53,162 nt of DNA. Origin: Ruminococcus sp. (GTDB taxonomy: Bacteria > Bacillota > Clostridia > Oscillospirales > Ruminococcaceae). Position numbers and translations under genes: made by a program. Below are positions 24,832 to 33,899 of this stretch, piece by piece. Under the pieces are notes generated by a model. That model worked only from the letters and a program-made list of their open reading frames with translations. It was not told the origin of the DNA and made no database searches. Positions within the stretch are counted from its first letter, which is position 1. The number at the start of each line of letters is the position of its first letter. The DNA is taken from the NCBI GenBank assembly GCA_017484095.1, contig JAFUTU010000051.1:1-53162 (forward strand). Direction: 5' to 3'.

Positions 24832-26796
24832 TCAGACCATATCCTTGAACTCTTCCTCAGTTATGATAGCAACTCCAAGCTCATGCGCCTTTTTATTCTT
24901 GCTCGATGACGACGTCGCATCGTTGTTGATAAGATAATCCGTCTTTCCCGATACAGCCGATGCTACCTTTCCGCCGTTAGCTTCTATAAAGCTTTTCAGC
25001 TCATTTCTGTTGCTCCAGAGGTGCACTGCACCCGTAATAACAAAACTCTTCCCTGCTATGCCCGAATCGGAATTTACCTTTTCGGGCTCTTTTATTTTCA
25101 GTTCATCAAGCAGATCATGGAATTCTTTTAGATTTTTCTCTTTTTTGAAAAACTCTATATAATCTTCAGCCAGCACCTCACCTATCCCGTCGATAGCGAG
25201 CAGTTCTTCCATACTTAACTTTTCAAGCTCTGCCGCCTTAGTAAACTCCTCGCATATGAGCTTTGAAGCTGCCCTGCCTATGTTCGGTATTCCAAGTGCG
25301 TAAAGCGCTCTGTAAAGCTCGACCTCTCTTGATCGCTCCACAGCCTCAGTTATCTGCTCGAATGACTTCTCACCAAACCCTTCCAAGCTGACGATCTTAT
25401 CTCTGTGCTCAGCAAGATGATAAAAATCACTGAACTCTCTCAGCAAACCGTTGTCAACAAAAGCCTTTATCGTTGATGACGCCATACCCACAATATTCAT
25501 AGCATCTCTCTGAACAAAATGCTCAAACTTTCCCAAATGCTTTGCAGGGCACTCATGATCGGGGCAGACCAACGTTTCAACACCGTCATCTGAAAGCCTT
25601 ATCTCCGTCTTTGAACCACAGGCAGGACACTCAGCAATTACCGCACCCGTCACAACATCCTCATCGTGGACGCTCTTGTTCTCCCCGACGACCGGTATTA
25701 TCATATTCGCCTTGTATACCGATATCGTGTCTCCGACAGCCAGATTCAGCTTTTTCATTATGCTTATATTATGAAGCGATGCCCTTGAAACCGATGTTCC
25801 TTCCAGCTCTACCGTGTCAAAATTAGCTATAGGGTTTATCAGTCCCGTCCTGCTGGGCGACCAGATTATCTCTCTCAGTGTAGTATCTGCCGTCTCATCA
25901 GCCCACTTGAATGCGATCGCATTTCTCGGGTGATGTACAGTCTCTCCCAGATTCTTACCGTATTCCACATCATCAAACATCAGGACAAGCCCGTCAGACG
26001 GAAAATCATTTTCAGCTATCTCTTTTTCAAAAAGCCCGACAGCCTCTACTACATTATCCTCGTCGACTTCCCTTCCGAACACTCTCTGAAAACCCAATGA
26101 GCCAAGCCAGTCAAGCCTTTCAGCGAATGAATTATTTTCATACCCCTCAGCCTCAACGAGAGTAAAAGCGAAAAAGTTTACAGACCTCTCTGCTACCACT
26201 CTTGAATCTAGGCTCCTGAGCGTACCCGATGCCAGATTTCTCGGGTTCTTATACTGCTCAGCACCCTCAGGAAGGCTTTCGTTAACCCTGTTAAAATCCG
26301 TGTAGCCTATCAGCGCCTCGCCCCTTAACGCAAGATGCCCATTGAAAGGTATCTTTAAAGGGATACCCTTTATCTGCCTTGCATTTGCCGTCATATCCTC
26401 TCCGACCTCGCCGTTACCGCGGGACACAGCCTGTGTAAGCTTTCCGTCATCGTAGTATAGACAAACCGTCAGACCGTCAAGCTTCCAGCTAAGAAACCCC
26501 TTCTTGTCACCCAGAAATGAAGCCAGCTGCTCTCTGTCCTTAGTCTTGTCAAGTGAAAGCATACGTCTTGGGTGCCTTACTTTGGGCAGGTATGAAGTCA
26601 CCTCGTATCCCACGCTCTGCGTCCTGCTCCCGTTCAGAATAACACCAGTCTGCTCTTCCAGCCTTTCAAGCTCATTGTACAGCTTATCATATTCCGCGTC
26701 TGACATTATAGTCGTACCGGTATTATAGTAAGCATTTGACGCCCTTTCAAGCAGTTCATTTATTTCTTTCATTCTTTCGATGTTTTTATCAGCCAT
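24832..26796 (-). CDS. ligA: NAD-dependent DNA ligase
   Basis: Seals nicks between Okazaki fragments and after repair, using NAD. An N-terminal Ia domain precedes the adenylation domain with the nucleophile motif SWKLDG near residue 105. An OB fold follows, then a four-cysteine zinc finger (CPACG ... CPDHECPAKH, about 390-425), helix-hairpin-helix repeats, and a C-terminal BRCT domain (about 575-654, GKSFVITGAV, SGKTDYLI). Length of 654 residues is slightly short but complete. AAGGGGA precedes the ATG. A consensus-like promoter lies upstream. Confidence 0.95.
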   Translation of the reverse strand: MADKNIERMKEINELLERASNAYYNTGTTIMSDAEYDKLYNELERLEEQTGVILNGSRTQSVGYEVTSYLPKVRHPRRMLSLDKTKDREQLASFLGDKKGFLSWKLDGLTVCLYYDDGKLTQAVSRGNGEVGEDMTANARQIKGIPLKIPFNGHLALRGEALIGYTDFNRVNESLPEGAEQYKNPRNLASGTLRSLDSRVVAERSVNFFAFTLVEAEGYENNSFAERLDWLGSLGFQRVFGREVDEDNVVEAVGLFEKEIAENDFPSDGLVLMFDDVEYGKNLGETVHHPRNAIAFKWADETADTTLREIIWSPSRTGLINPIANFDTVELEGTSVSRASLHNISIMKKLNLAVGDTISVYKANMIIPVVGENKSVHDEDVVTGAVIAECPACGSKTEIRLSDDGVETLVCPDHECPAKHLGKFEHFVQRDAMNIVGMASSTIKAFVDNGLLREFSDFYHLAEHRDKIVSLEGFGEKSFEQITEAVERSREVELYRALYALGIPNIGRAASKLICEEFTKAAELEKLSMEELLAIDGIGEVLAEDYIEFFKKEKNLKEFHDLLDELKIKEPEKVNSDSGIAGKSFVITGAVHLWSNRNELKSFIEANGGKVASAVSGKTDYLINNDATSSSSKNKKAHELGVAIITEEEFKDMV

Positions 26797-26829
26797 TTCA
26801 ATTCCCCTTGATATGAATTATAATATTAT

Positions 26830-26858
26830 AGTATACCACAAAAAATAAAAAATGTAAA
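26830..26858 (-). promoter_or_regulatory. Promoter of ligA
   Basis: Minus strand: TTTACA (plus 26853-26858), 17-bp spacer, TATACT (plus 26830-26835), about 30 bp before the start codon. Confidence 0.6.
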
Positions 26859-26998
26859 CAAAAACCTTTAACAAACAGTATTTAATATTGCAAAGCATAG
26901 TACTGTTAAAATCATTGACCGCCTATAGAAAATTATTAATTATTGCATAAATATTTAAACAAGTAAAGGCAATTTAATATTTTAATAATAAAAACTAA

Positions 26999-27037
26999 TT
27001 GACAAAAATTTTTATTTGTCATACAATTTATTTGTAT
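26999..27037 (+). promoter_or_regulatory. Promoter with two palindromes before the ABC exporter operon
   Basis: TTGACA (26999-27004), 17-bp spacer, TACAAT (27022-27027). A palindrome with 7-bp arms, TGACAAA and TTTGTCA, spans 27000-27021 and covers the spacer. A second, with ATACAA and TTGTAT arms, spans 27021-27037 and covers the -10. Both look like operators for dimeric repressors, but no regulator gene is adjacent. Confidence 0.6.
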
Positions 27038-27076
27038 AGCAAAACAGTATCCCTATAAAAAGGAGAGTGATAAACA

Positions 27077-28804
27077 GTGAAGCTGGGCAAATATCTAAAG
27101 CCTTATAAGCTTTTCGCAATACTTACACCTCTTGCAATGATCGGCGAGGTCGCTGGCGATCTGCTGCAGCCAAAGCTTATGTCACAGATAGTCGATGACG
27201 GTGTTTTAGGCAAAAATATGTCTGTTATCATAGGCTCGGGAGCTCTTATGATTCTCTTTCTGATAATCGGAGGCGGCTGCGGAATTGCTGCTTCTGCATT
27301 TGGCGGAATAGCATCACAAAGCTTTGCCCGTGACCTCAGGATAGATACCTTTAAAAAGGTAATGGGCTTGTCCTTCCAGCAGACAGACAAGTTCACAACA
27401 GGCTCATTAGTCACAAGGCTCACAACGGATATCACCGCCGTACAGCAGATGGTCGACTTTCTTCTGAGAGGCGTAGTCCGTGATATTCTGCTGTTCTTCG
27501 GCGGCATAATAATGATGCTCACTCTCAATGTGAAATTCGGCCTTATCTTAGTCATCTCTCTCCCTATCGAGATAGTAATAATGATAATGATACTTAAAAA
27601 GGCAAATCCGTACTATTCTGTCGTTGCGCAGAAGCTTGACAATGTAAACTGTGTCGTTCAGGAAAATGTTACGGGAGCAAGAGTAGTAAAGGCATACGTC
27701 CGCGAGAGCTATGAGCAGAACAGATTTGATAATGCCAATGAAGAGCTCATGCGCTCAAACCTCAAAGTCGCAACTCTTACCGCCATACTTTCGCCTATTC
27801 TTATGATAATCCTTAACCTCTCGGTCATCGCTGTTATAATGATAGGCGGTCTTGAGGTCGATGCTGCCAGAATGCACGTAGGCGAGGTAATGGCTGCCAT
27901 TACATATCTTACACAGGTACTCCACGGCGTTATGATGCTCTCGATGATGTTCCAGACAGCCGCAAGAGCCGCAGCCTCTGCCAAAAGAATCAACGAAGTT
28001 CTCGAAACCGAACCCGTTATAACATCAGGCTCCGAAACAGGCCTTTACACAAAGCGGGGCACAGTTTCGTTCAAAAACGTATCCTTCTCATATCCCGATA
28101 CTAAGGGCAGACCTGTCATCGAAAACTTCACACTTGATATCAAACAGGGCGAAAGCATCGCTATTCTCGGGGCAACTGGCTCAGGCAAAAGCTCTCTCGT
28201 CCACCTTATACCAAGATTTTACGATGCCACCGAAGGCACCGTTCTTGTTGACGGCACCGATGTGCGTGAATTCTCACTCGACGAGCTGAGACGCAAGGTC
28301 GGCATAGTTCTCCAGAAGAGCGAGCTCTTCTCTGGTACTGTAAAAGATAACCTCCTTTGGGGAGATAAAAATGCTACAGATGTTGATATTCAAAAAGCTG
28401 CTTCGATAGCTCAGGCAGACGAGTTCGTCTCCAAAATGCCAGATACCTATAACAGTAAGATCGCTGAAAAAGGCGCTTCCCTCTCGGGCGGTCAGAAGCA
28501 GCGCCTGTCTATTTCCAGAGCAGTTCTCAAAAAGCCTGAGATACTCATTCTCGATGACTCTACCTCTGCTCTTGATCTCGCTACAGAGGCAAAGCTCCGT
28601 GCAGGTCTTGCTGAGGAAATGTCTCAGACCACCCTTATAATCATTGCTCAGAGAATTGCCAGCATAAAGTCATGCGACAGGATAGCCGTTCTGGATCACG
28701 GCAGGCTTTGCGGCTGTGATACCCATGAAAACCTCCTCAAAACCTGTTCTGTTTATAAAGACATCTATGATTCTCAGGTAAAAACGACAGGAGGTGAGAT
28801 ATAA
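27077..28804 (+). CDS. Heterodimeric ABC exporter subunit (degenerate ATPase site)
   Basis: A 575-residue half-transporter: six membrane segments in residues 1-310, then an ATPase domain. Walker A is GATGSGKSS and the signature [14 protein letters not shown] is intact. The Walker B end reads ILDDSTSALD with Asp in place of the catalytic Glu, and the H-loop is IAQRIAS with Gln in place of His. Such losses mark the non-catalytic partner of asymmetric exporters such as TM287/288. The stop overlaps the next gene's ATG by one base. Cargo may be a drug, lipid or peptide; sequence does not say. Confidence 0.9.
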   Translation: MKLGKYLKPYKLFAILTPLAMIGEVAGDLLQPKLMSQIVDDGVLGKNMSVIIGSGALMILFLIIGGGCGIAASAFGGIASQSFARDLRIDTFKKVMGLSFQQTDKFTTGSLVTRLTTDITAVQQMVDFLLRGVVRDILLFFGGIIMMLTLNVKFGLILVISLPIEIVIMIMILKKANPYYSVVAQKLDNVNCVVQENVTGARVVKAYVRESYEQNRFDNANEELMRSNLKVATLTAILSPILMIILNLSVIAVIMIGGLEVDAARMHVGEVMAAITYLTQVLHGVMMLSMMFQTAARAAASAKRINEVLETEPVITSGSETGLYTKRGTVSFKNVSFSYPDTKGRPVIENFTLDIKQGESIAILGATGSGKSSLVHLIPRFYDATEGTVLVDGTDVREFSLDELRRKVGIVLQKSELFSGTVKDNLLWGDKNATDVDIQKAASIAQADEFVSKMPDTYNSKIAEKGASLSGGQKQRLSISRAVLKKPEILILDDSTSALDLATEAKLRAGLAEEMSQTTLIIIAQRIASIKSCDRIAVLDHGRLCGCDTHENLLKTCSVYKDIYDSQVKTTGGEI

Positions 28805-30636
28805 TGCCTCCTATGCCTCCAATGGGACCGGGCTCGCGCAAGGGCGGGCCGCAAGGCGCAAGACTGACAATGGAAAAGCCCAAAAATGCGGGCGCAACAT
28901 TAAAAAAGCTGATAAAATATATAGGTAAAAACAAGTATCTCTTCTTCGCATTGATAGCAATAATGCTCATCATCACCTTGCTCAACCTAGCAGCCCCAAT
29001 GATACAGCAGATAGCTATCGACTGTATCACTATCACAAAGAAGAGGATCTCCGTTGATTTCAGCGGTCTCGGCAAAACGCTCGTTTTGCTTGGAATAGTC
29101 TATTTGTTTTCTTCGCTTTTTACATTTCTTCAGGGCATATGCTCCGCAAGGCTTTCGCAGTATACTGTAAAAACGATGCGTCGTGACCTTTTCAAAAACC
29201 TAGTCAGACTTCCGATAAAGTATCTCGATACACATAATCACGGCGACATAATGAGCCGAATGACAAATGATGTTGAGAATATCTCCACAACTGTATCTCA
29301 GTCGATCGGCTCACTCATATCAGGTATCCTCACTATAGTCGGCACAATAGTGATAATGCTCATCTATTCGCCGATTCTCACTCTCATTTCACTAAGTACG
29401 ATCTTTTTAACTATCTTCGTTTCTGCTTTTCTTACAAAGTTTATGAAAAAATACTTTGTGCAGCAACAGATCCTACTTGGACAGCTCAACGGCCACGTCG
29501 AAGAAATGGTAACAGGCTACAAAACCGTAGTTTCCTATTCAAAAGAAAAAGATGCCTGTGACGATTTTGAAAAAATGAGCAACGAACTCAAAAAATGTGC
29601 AGTGAAAGCACAGATCTACGGCGGCGTAATGGGTCCCTGTATGAATCTAATATCAAATTTTGGCTTCATTCTTATAGCTGCCTTCGGAGGCTGGCTCGCG
29701 ATCAAAGGCCATATCACCATTGGCACTATTCAGGCGTTTATACTGTATTCAAAACAGTTCTCACGCCCTATAAACGAGATCGCCAACCAGTACGCAAATA
29801 TCCAGACAGCCATAGCAGGCGCTGAAAGAATATTTGACGTAATGGATGCCGACAAAGAGAAAGACGAGCCCAAAGCCGTCTTTGATACCGAGAACGTAAA
29901 GGGCAATATCATTTTTAAAGATATCAACTTTTCTTACGTTCCCGAAAAGCCTGTCCTCAACGACCTTGACCTTGAAGTCAAAGCAGGTCAGAAGATCGCA
30001 ATAGTCGGCGCAACAGGCTCAGGCAAGACCACGATAGTAAACCTTCTCACCCGCTTTTATCCTATCGACAGCGGTGAGATAACAATTGACGGTCAGAGCA
30101 TCTACGATATCCCGAAAGATGATCTTCGTCGTTCTATCGCGATAGTTTTGCAGGATACAGTCTTGTTTTCCGCATCGATCGCAGATAATATACGTTACGG
30201 CAAAGCAGACGCTACTTTAGACGATATCAACAAAGCAGCCGCCTTTGCCAATGCCGATGAATTTATCGAAAGACTTCCCGAGGGCTATGATACCCTCCTT
30301 ACAGAAGGCGGTTCAAACCTTTCACAAGGTCAGCGCCAGCTTTTATCTATCGCAAGAGCCGTCCTCGCAGACCCCAAAATACTTATCCTCGATGAAGCGA
30401 CCTCAAGCGTTGATACCAGAACTGAGATGAACATACAGTCAGCCATGGTAGCTCTTATGAAAAACCGAACTTCGCTTATAATAGCCCACAGACTCTCAAC
30501 GATCAGAGATGCCGATAAGATCGTCGTTATCGATGCAGGTAAGGTCGCCGAAGAAGGCAGCCATGAAGAACTTATCAACAAAAAAGGCTGCTATTATGAC
30601 CTTTACCAGACCCAGTTCTCAGGTGTAAAGACTTAA
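28804..30636 (+). CDS. Heterodimeric ABC exporter subunit (catalytic ATPase site)
   Basis: A 610-residue partner of the preceding gene. A Pro/Gly-rich start (MPPMPPMGPGS) precedes six membrane segments and a complete ATPase: Walker A GATGSGKTT, signature LSQGQRQLLSIARA, Walker B ILDEATSSVD with the catalytic Glu, and H-loop IAHRLST. Together the two subunits would have one active and one degenerate site. GGAGG lies 9 bp before the ATG, inside the upstream gene's end, which implies translational coupling. A terminator follows 5 bp after the stop. Confidence 0.92.
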   Translation: MPPMPPMGPGSRKGGPQGARLTMEKPKNAGATLKKLIKYIGKNKYLFFALIAIMLIITLLNLAAPMIQQIAIDCITITKKRISVDFSGLGKTLVLLGIVYLFSSLFTFLQGICSARLSQYTVKTMRRDLFKNLVRLPIKYLDTHNHGDIMSRMTNDVENISTTVSQSIGSLISGILTIVGTIVIMLIYSPILTLISLSTIFLTIFVSAFLTKFMKKYFVQQQILLGQLNGHVEEMVTGYKTVVSYSKEKDACDDFEKMSNELKKCAVKAQIYGGVMGPCMNLISNFGFILIAAFGGWLAIKGHITIGTIQAFILYSKQFSRPINEIANQYANIQTAIAGAERIFDVMDADKEKDEPKAVFDTENVKGNIIFKDINFSYVPEKPVLNDLDLEVKAGQKIAIVGATGSGKTTIVNLLTRFYPIDSGEITIDGQSIYDIPKDDLRRSIAIVLQDTVLFSASIADNIRYGKADATLDDINKAAAFANADEFIERLPEGYDTLLTEGGSNLSQGQRQLLSIARAVLADPKILILDEATSSVDTRTEMNIQSAMVALMKNRTSLIIAHRLSTIRDADKIVVIDAGKVAEEGSHEELINKKGCYYDLYQTQFSGVKT

Positions 30637-30641
30637 AACAA

Positions 30642-30690
30642 AAAGCAGATAACTATCCGTTTTATCGGACAGTTATCTGCTTTATTTTTA
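30642..30690. terminator. Bidirectional terminator
   Basis: An 18-bp inverted repeat with one mismatch (arms 30642-30659 and 30666-30683) lies between the rightward exporter operon and the leftward Clp gene, with T runs on both exits. Confidence 0.85.
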
Positions 30691-32961
30691 TCAGATCGAA
30701 TCTATCTTCAGCCCATCACCGTCAGCACCGACCGCCACAGCAGCAACAGTGCCTTCACCGTTCTCGATTATAACCTCAGCGATCTTGTCTTCCACATCGC
30801 TCCTGATGATCCGTCTTATATCTCTTGCTCCCAGCTTGTGACCGTAAGCCTTGTGTGCTATCAGCCTGAGAGCGTCATCAGTATACCTGAGCTCGATACC
30901 CTGCTCTGCAAGCGGAGCCTTCATCTCACCAAGCATAAGCCCTGCTATAGACGCATAGTTCTCCTCTGTGAGCTGATTGAATACTACGATCTCATCAACA
31001 CGCCCAAGAAATTCCGGCCTGAGAAAATCTCTCAATGCCTTCATAGCCTTGTCATGAGCTATCTCGTTATCAGTCTTGTTGAATCCGACACCCGTATCCT
31101 TGTCTGTAGAGCCGGCATTTGAAGTCATAACGATAACAGTATTCTCAAATGATACCGACCTTCCCTGGGAATCATTCAGCCTGCCCTCATCAAGTATCTG
31201 CAGCATTATATTCATAACATCAGGGTGAGCCTTCTCTATCTCATCAAACAGGATAACACTGTACGGTCTGCGTCTTACCTTTTCAGTCAGCTGACCTGCA
31301 TCGTCAAAACCTACATATCCGGGAGGCGAACCAATAAGCTTTGATACTGAGTGCCTCTCCATATATTCTGACATATCTATCCTTATCAGCGGTTCGGTAG
31401 CGTCAAAAAGCTCCTCACCCAGAACCTTTACTAGCTCAGTTTTTCCAACACCTGTAGGTCCTACAAATATAAATGAAGCAGGTCTGCGTCTCTTGTCGAG
31501 CTGTATCCTCGTTCTCTTGATTGCCTTAGCAACCTTGTCAACCGCCTCGTCCTGCCCTATTATTCTCGCAAGCATTCTCGGTTTCAGCTCTCTGATCTTC
31601 TCGAATTCGCTCTGAGCTATCTTGTTCGCAGGTATACCTGTCCACAACTCAATAACCGTCGAAAGATCTTCGTCAGTTACATAAACGCCGTTTAGTGTCT
31701 CCTCGACCTCTTTGAGCCTGTTCTGTATCCTCAGAATCTCTCCCTTTTCAGTAGCAATAGCCTCATAGTCAGGGTCATTCTTCGCCTCAGCCTCTTCGAC
31801 CGCATTCTCATGCTCCAGCAGCTGCTTATTAAGATCATCAAGCTCCTCGATCTCGGGCGTCCTGATGCTCGTGCAGGCACACGCTTCATCGAGCAGGTCT
31901 ATCGCCTTGTCGGGCAGATATCTGTCATTTATATATCTCTCCGAAAGCACCGCGCATTTTCTGAGCGTCTCGTCATTCACCTTTACCCTGTGATAATTCT
32001 CATAGTACTTCTTTATACCTTCAAGCACAGTTACCGTGTCCTCGACAGTTGGCTCATTTATTGTCACAGGCTGAAAACGCCTTTCAAGTGCAGAATCCTT
32101 CTCTATATACTTTCTGTATTCCTTAAATGTTGTCGCACCGATAACCTGTATCTCACCGCGAGAAAGCGAAGGCTTCAGAATATTTGCAGCATTCATCGTC
32201 CCCTCTGAATCTCCGGTGCCGACCAGTGTGTGTACCTCATCAATGAACAGGATAACATTTCCCTGCTCCTTGACCTCTTCAACCAGTCCCTTGCACCTGC
32301 TCTCAAACTGACCCCTGAACTGAGTGCCTGCAACAAGTGCCGTAAGATCAAGCAGATAAAGCTCCTTGTCTCTGATGTGGAAGGGAACATCTCCTGCAAC
32401 TATCTTCTGTGCTATACCCTCTGCCACCGCAGTCTTGCCGACGCCCGGCTCACCTATAAGGCAGGGGTTATTTTTCTGTCTTCTCGACAGTATATGGATA
32501 ACTCTTGATATCTCCTTGTCTCTCCCGACGATATTGTCAAGCTTGCCCTCTCTTGCCTTTTCTGTCAGGTTCGTGCAGTAGTTGTTAAGAAATTTAAGCT
32601 TCTTCTGCTTTTTATCTTTATCCTTCTCAGCCGAGCTCTTCTCACCCTGATTTGACTGCTTGTTGAACAGCTTGCTCTGATCTCCGCTAAAAAGATTGCT
32701 CAGAAAATTCGGCATAGTGCCGCTTCCGCCAGGTTCAAAATCGTCACCGTCTGAAAACTCCATCAGCTGGTTAGACATTGCCTCCAGATCATCATCCGAT
32801 ATCCCCATCGACTTCATGTAATCATCAACCTGTGAGATCCCGAGCTCCTTTGCACAAATAAGACAAAGACCCTCATTTCTTTTTGTTTCGGGATCCTTCG
32901 CATTCATCTGTGTTATAAAGACCACCGCAGGCCTTTTCTTACACCTGGAACACATCATCAT
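30691..32961 (-). CDS. clpE: ClpE/ClpC-type unfoldase with an N-terminal zinc finger
   Basis: A 756-residue AAA+ unfoldase. The N-terminal CSRC and CLICA pairs form a treble-clef-like zinc site as in ClpE, in place of the Clp-N repeats of ClpC. A charged linker (to about residue 130) leads to NBD1 with [14 protein letters not shown], a short middle coil, and NBD2 with [14 protein letters not shown] and VILFDEIEKAHPD. A TGVGF loop in NBD2 matches the ClpP-docking loop, so it should feed ClpP. AAAGGAG lies 9 bp before the first of three consecutive ATG codons. I saw no CtsR repeat upstream. It is the last gene of a leftward series. Confidence 0.85.
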   Translation of the reverse strand: MMMCSRCKKRPAVVFITQMNAKDPETKRNEGLCLICAKELGISQVDDYMKSMGISDDDLEAMSNQLMEFSDGDDFEPGGSGTMPNFLSNLFSGDQSKLFNKQSNQGEKSSAEKDKDKKQKKLKFLNNYCTNLTEKAREGKLDNIVGRDKEISRVIHILSRRQKNNPCLIGEPGVGKTAVAEGIAQKIVAGDVPFHIRDKELYLLDLTALVAGTQFRGQFESRCKGLVEEVKEQGNVILFIDEVHTLVGTGDSEGTMNAANILKPSLSRGEIQVIGATTFKEYRKYIEKDSALERRFQPVTINEPTVEDTVTVLEGIKKYYENYHRVKVNDETLRKCAVLSERYINDRYLPDKAIDLLDEACACTSIRTPEIEELDDLNKQLLEHENAVEEAEAKNDPDYEAIATEKGEILRIQNRLKEVEETLNGVYVTDEDLSTVIELWTGIPANKIAQSEFEKIRELKPRMLARIIGQDEAVDKVAKAIKRTRIQLDKRRRPASFIFVGPTGVGKTELVKVLGEELFDATEPLIRIDMSEYMERHSVSKLIGSPPGYVGFDDAGQLTEKVRRRPYSVILFDEIEKAHPDVMNIMLQILDEGRLNDSQGRSVSFENTVIVMTSNAGSTDKDTGVGFNKTDNEIAHDKAMKALRDFLRPEFLGRVDEIVVFNQLTEENYASIAGLMLGEMKAPLAEQGIELRYTDDALRLIAHKAYGHKLGARDIRRIIRSDVEDKIAEVIIENGEGTVAAVAVGADGDGLKIDSI

Positions 32962-33010
32962 AAAGCATTGCTCCTTTCATTGTATCAAAAACGCAATTTC
33001 AGAAAGAAAT

Positions 33011-33886
33011 TCAATAGAACACCGCAAAGAAATACTTGAACAACAAAGTATCCTCGCACTGACTTAAACTGATATAGTTGTTTACACTTCCCAGCGCAGT
33101 TATGAGCTCAGCCGCAAGATAAGCCGCCATCAGCACATAAAGCGCCCCCTTGAATGCACCCAATGCAGCACCTGCCAGCCTGAGTCCGACTGTCAGCTTC
33201 ATGTGTGAGAACACCCCCACTATAAGCACTATCGCCCGTGCTGCAAGCTCAAACAGCAGCAGGTAAACAAAAAACAGCAGCACTCTCACTATCGGCAGCG
33301 CTATCCCTCTGACAACATTCTCCTCCAGCAGCTCAGCCGCATAGGCAGGGTCATCTCTGCTCAGTGCAAAAAATATCTGTGCAGACTGTTTGTCAAAATC
33401 ATCAGCTGCCTGTTTTATAGCGCTGTTAAATACCGACTCATCAATATCGACCGATACCCTTCTCTTGGCCTCGTATTTTACCTGCGAGAAAACGTCCTCA
33501 GCCGCTTCTTCAGCTCTTTCGGTATCCAGTCCGCGGCTCTCCAGCAGCCCCTTTATAGACTCTGAAGGCCGCGTAGTGCCGTCAAAAGCCTCATTCACAG
33601 AGCGTGCATCAAGCGTTATATCGACATTCATCTCTGCAAGCTTTTCGTTTACAGTTTTCTCAACATCAACAGCCTCGCAAACACTTTCAAGTCCCTTGCT
33701 TATTTTTCCCTTGACGAACCTGTCATAAACATTCTCTGTTGTCAGCTGAGTAAACACAAGCGATACCACCACTGCCAGCAGTGATGTAAGCAGCAGTACC
33801 GCGTATTTAAAAATACCTCTCCAGTACCCTGCAAACACACATAGTATCAGCGCAGCCGCCGTAAATATATCAAGATAAAGCGACAT
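33011..33886 (-). CDS. CvpA family membrane protein
   Basis: A 291-residue protein with hydrophobic segments at both ends: two at residues 5-50, and two or three at about 190-265. The soluble middle is rich in Glu, Asp and Ala. The start (LDIFTAAALILCVFAGYWRG) is the CvpA-type signature. CvpA proteins are linked to colicin V production and envelope homeostasis, but their biochemical role is unclear. AAAAGGAGA precedes the ATG. It lies between the DUF5711 and clpE genes on the same strand. Confidence 0.8.
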   Translation of the reverse strand: MSLYLDIFTAAALILCVFAGYWRGIFKYAVLLLTSLLAVVVSLVFTQLTTENVYDRFVKGKISKGLESVCEAVDVEKTVNEKLAEMNVDITLDARSVNEAFDGTTRPSESIKGLLESRGLDTERAEEAAEDVFSQVKYEAKRRVSVDIDESVFNSAIKQAADDFDKQSAQIFFALSRDDPAYAAELLEENVVRGIALPIVRVLLFFVYLLLFELAARAIVLIVGVFSHMKLTVGLRLAGAALGAFKGALYVLMAAYLAAELITALGSVNNYISLSQCEDTLLFKYFFAVFY

Positions 33887-33899
33887 ATCTCTCCTTTTA

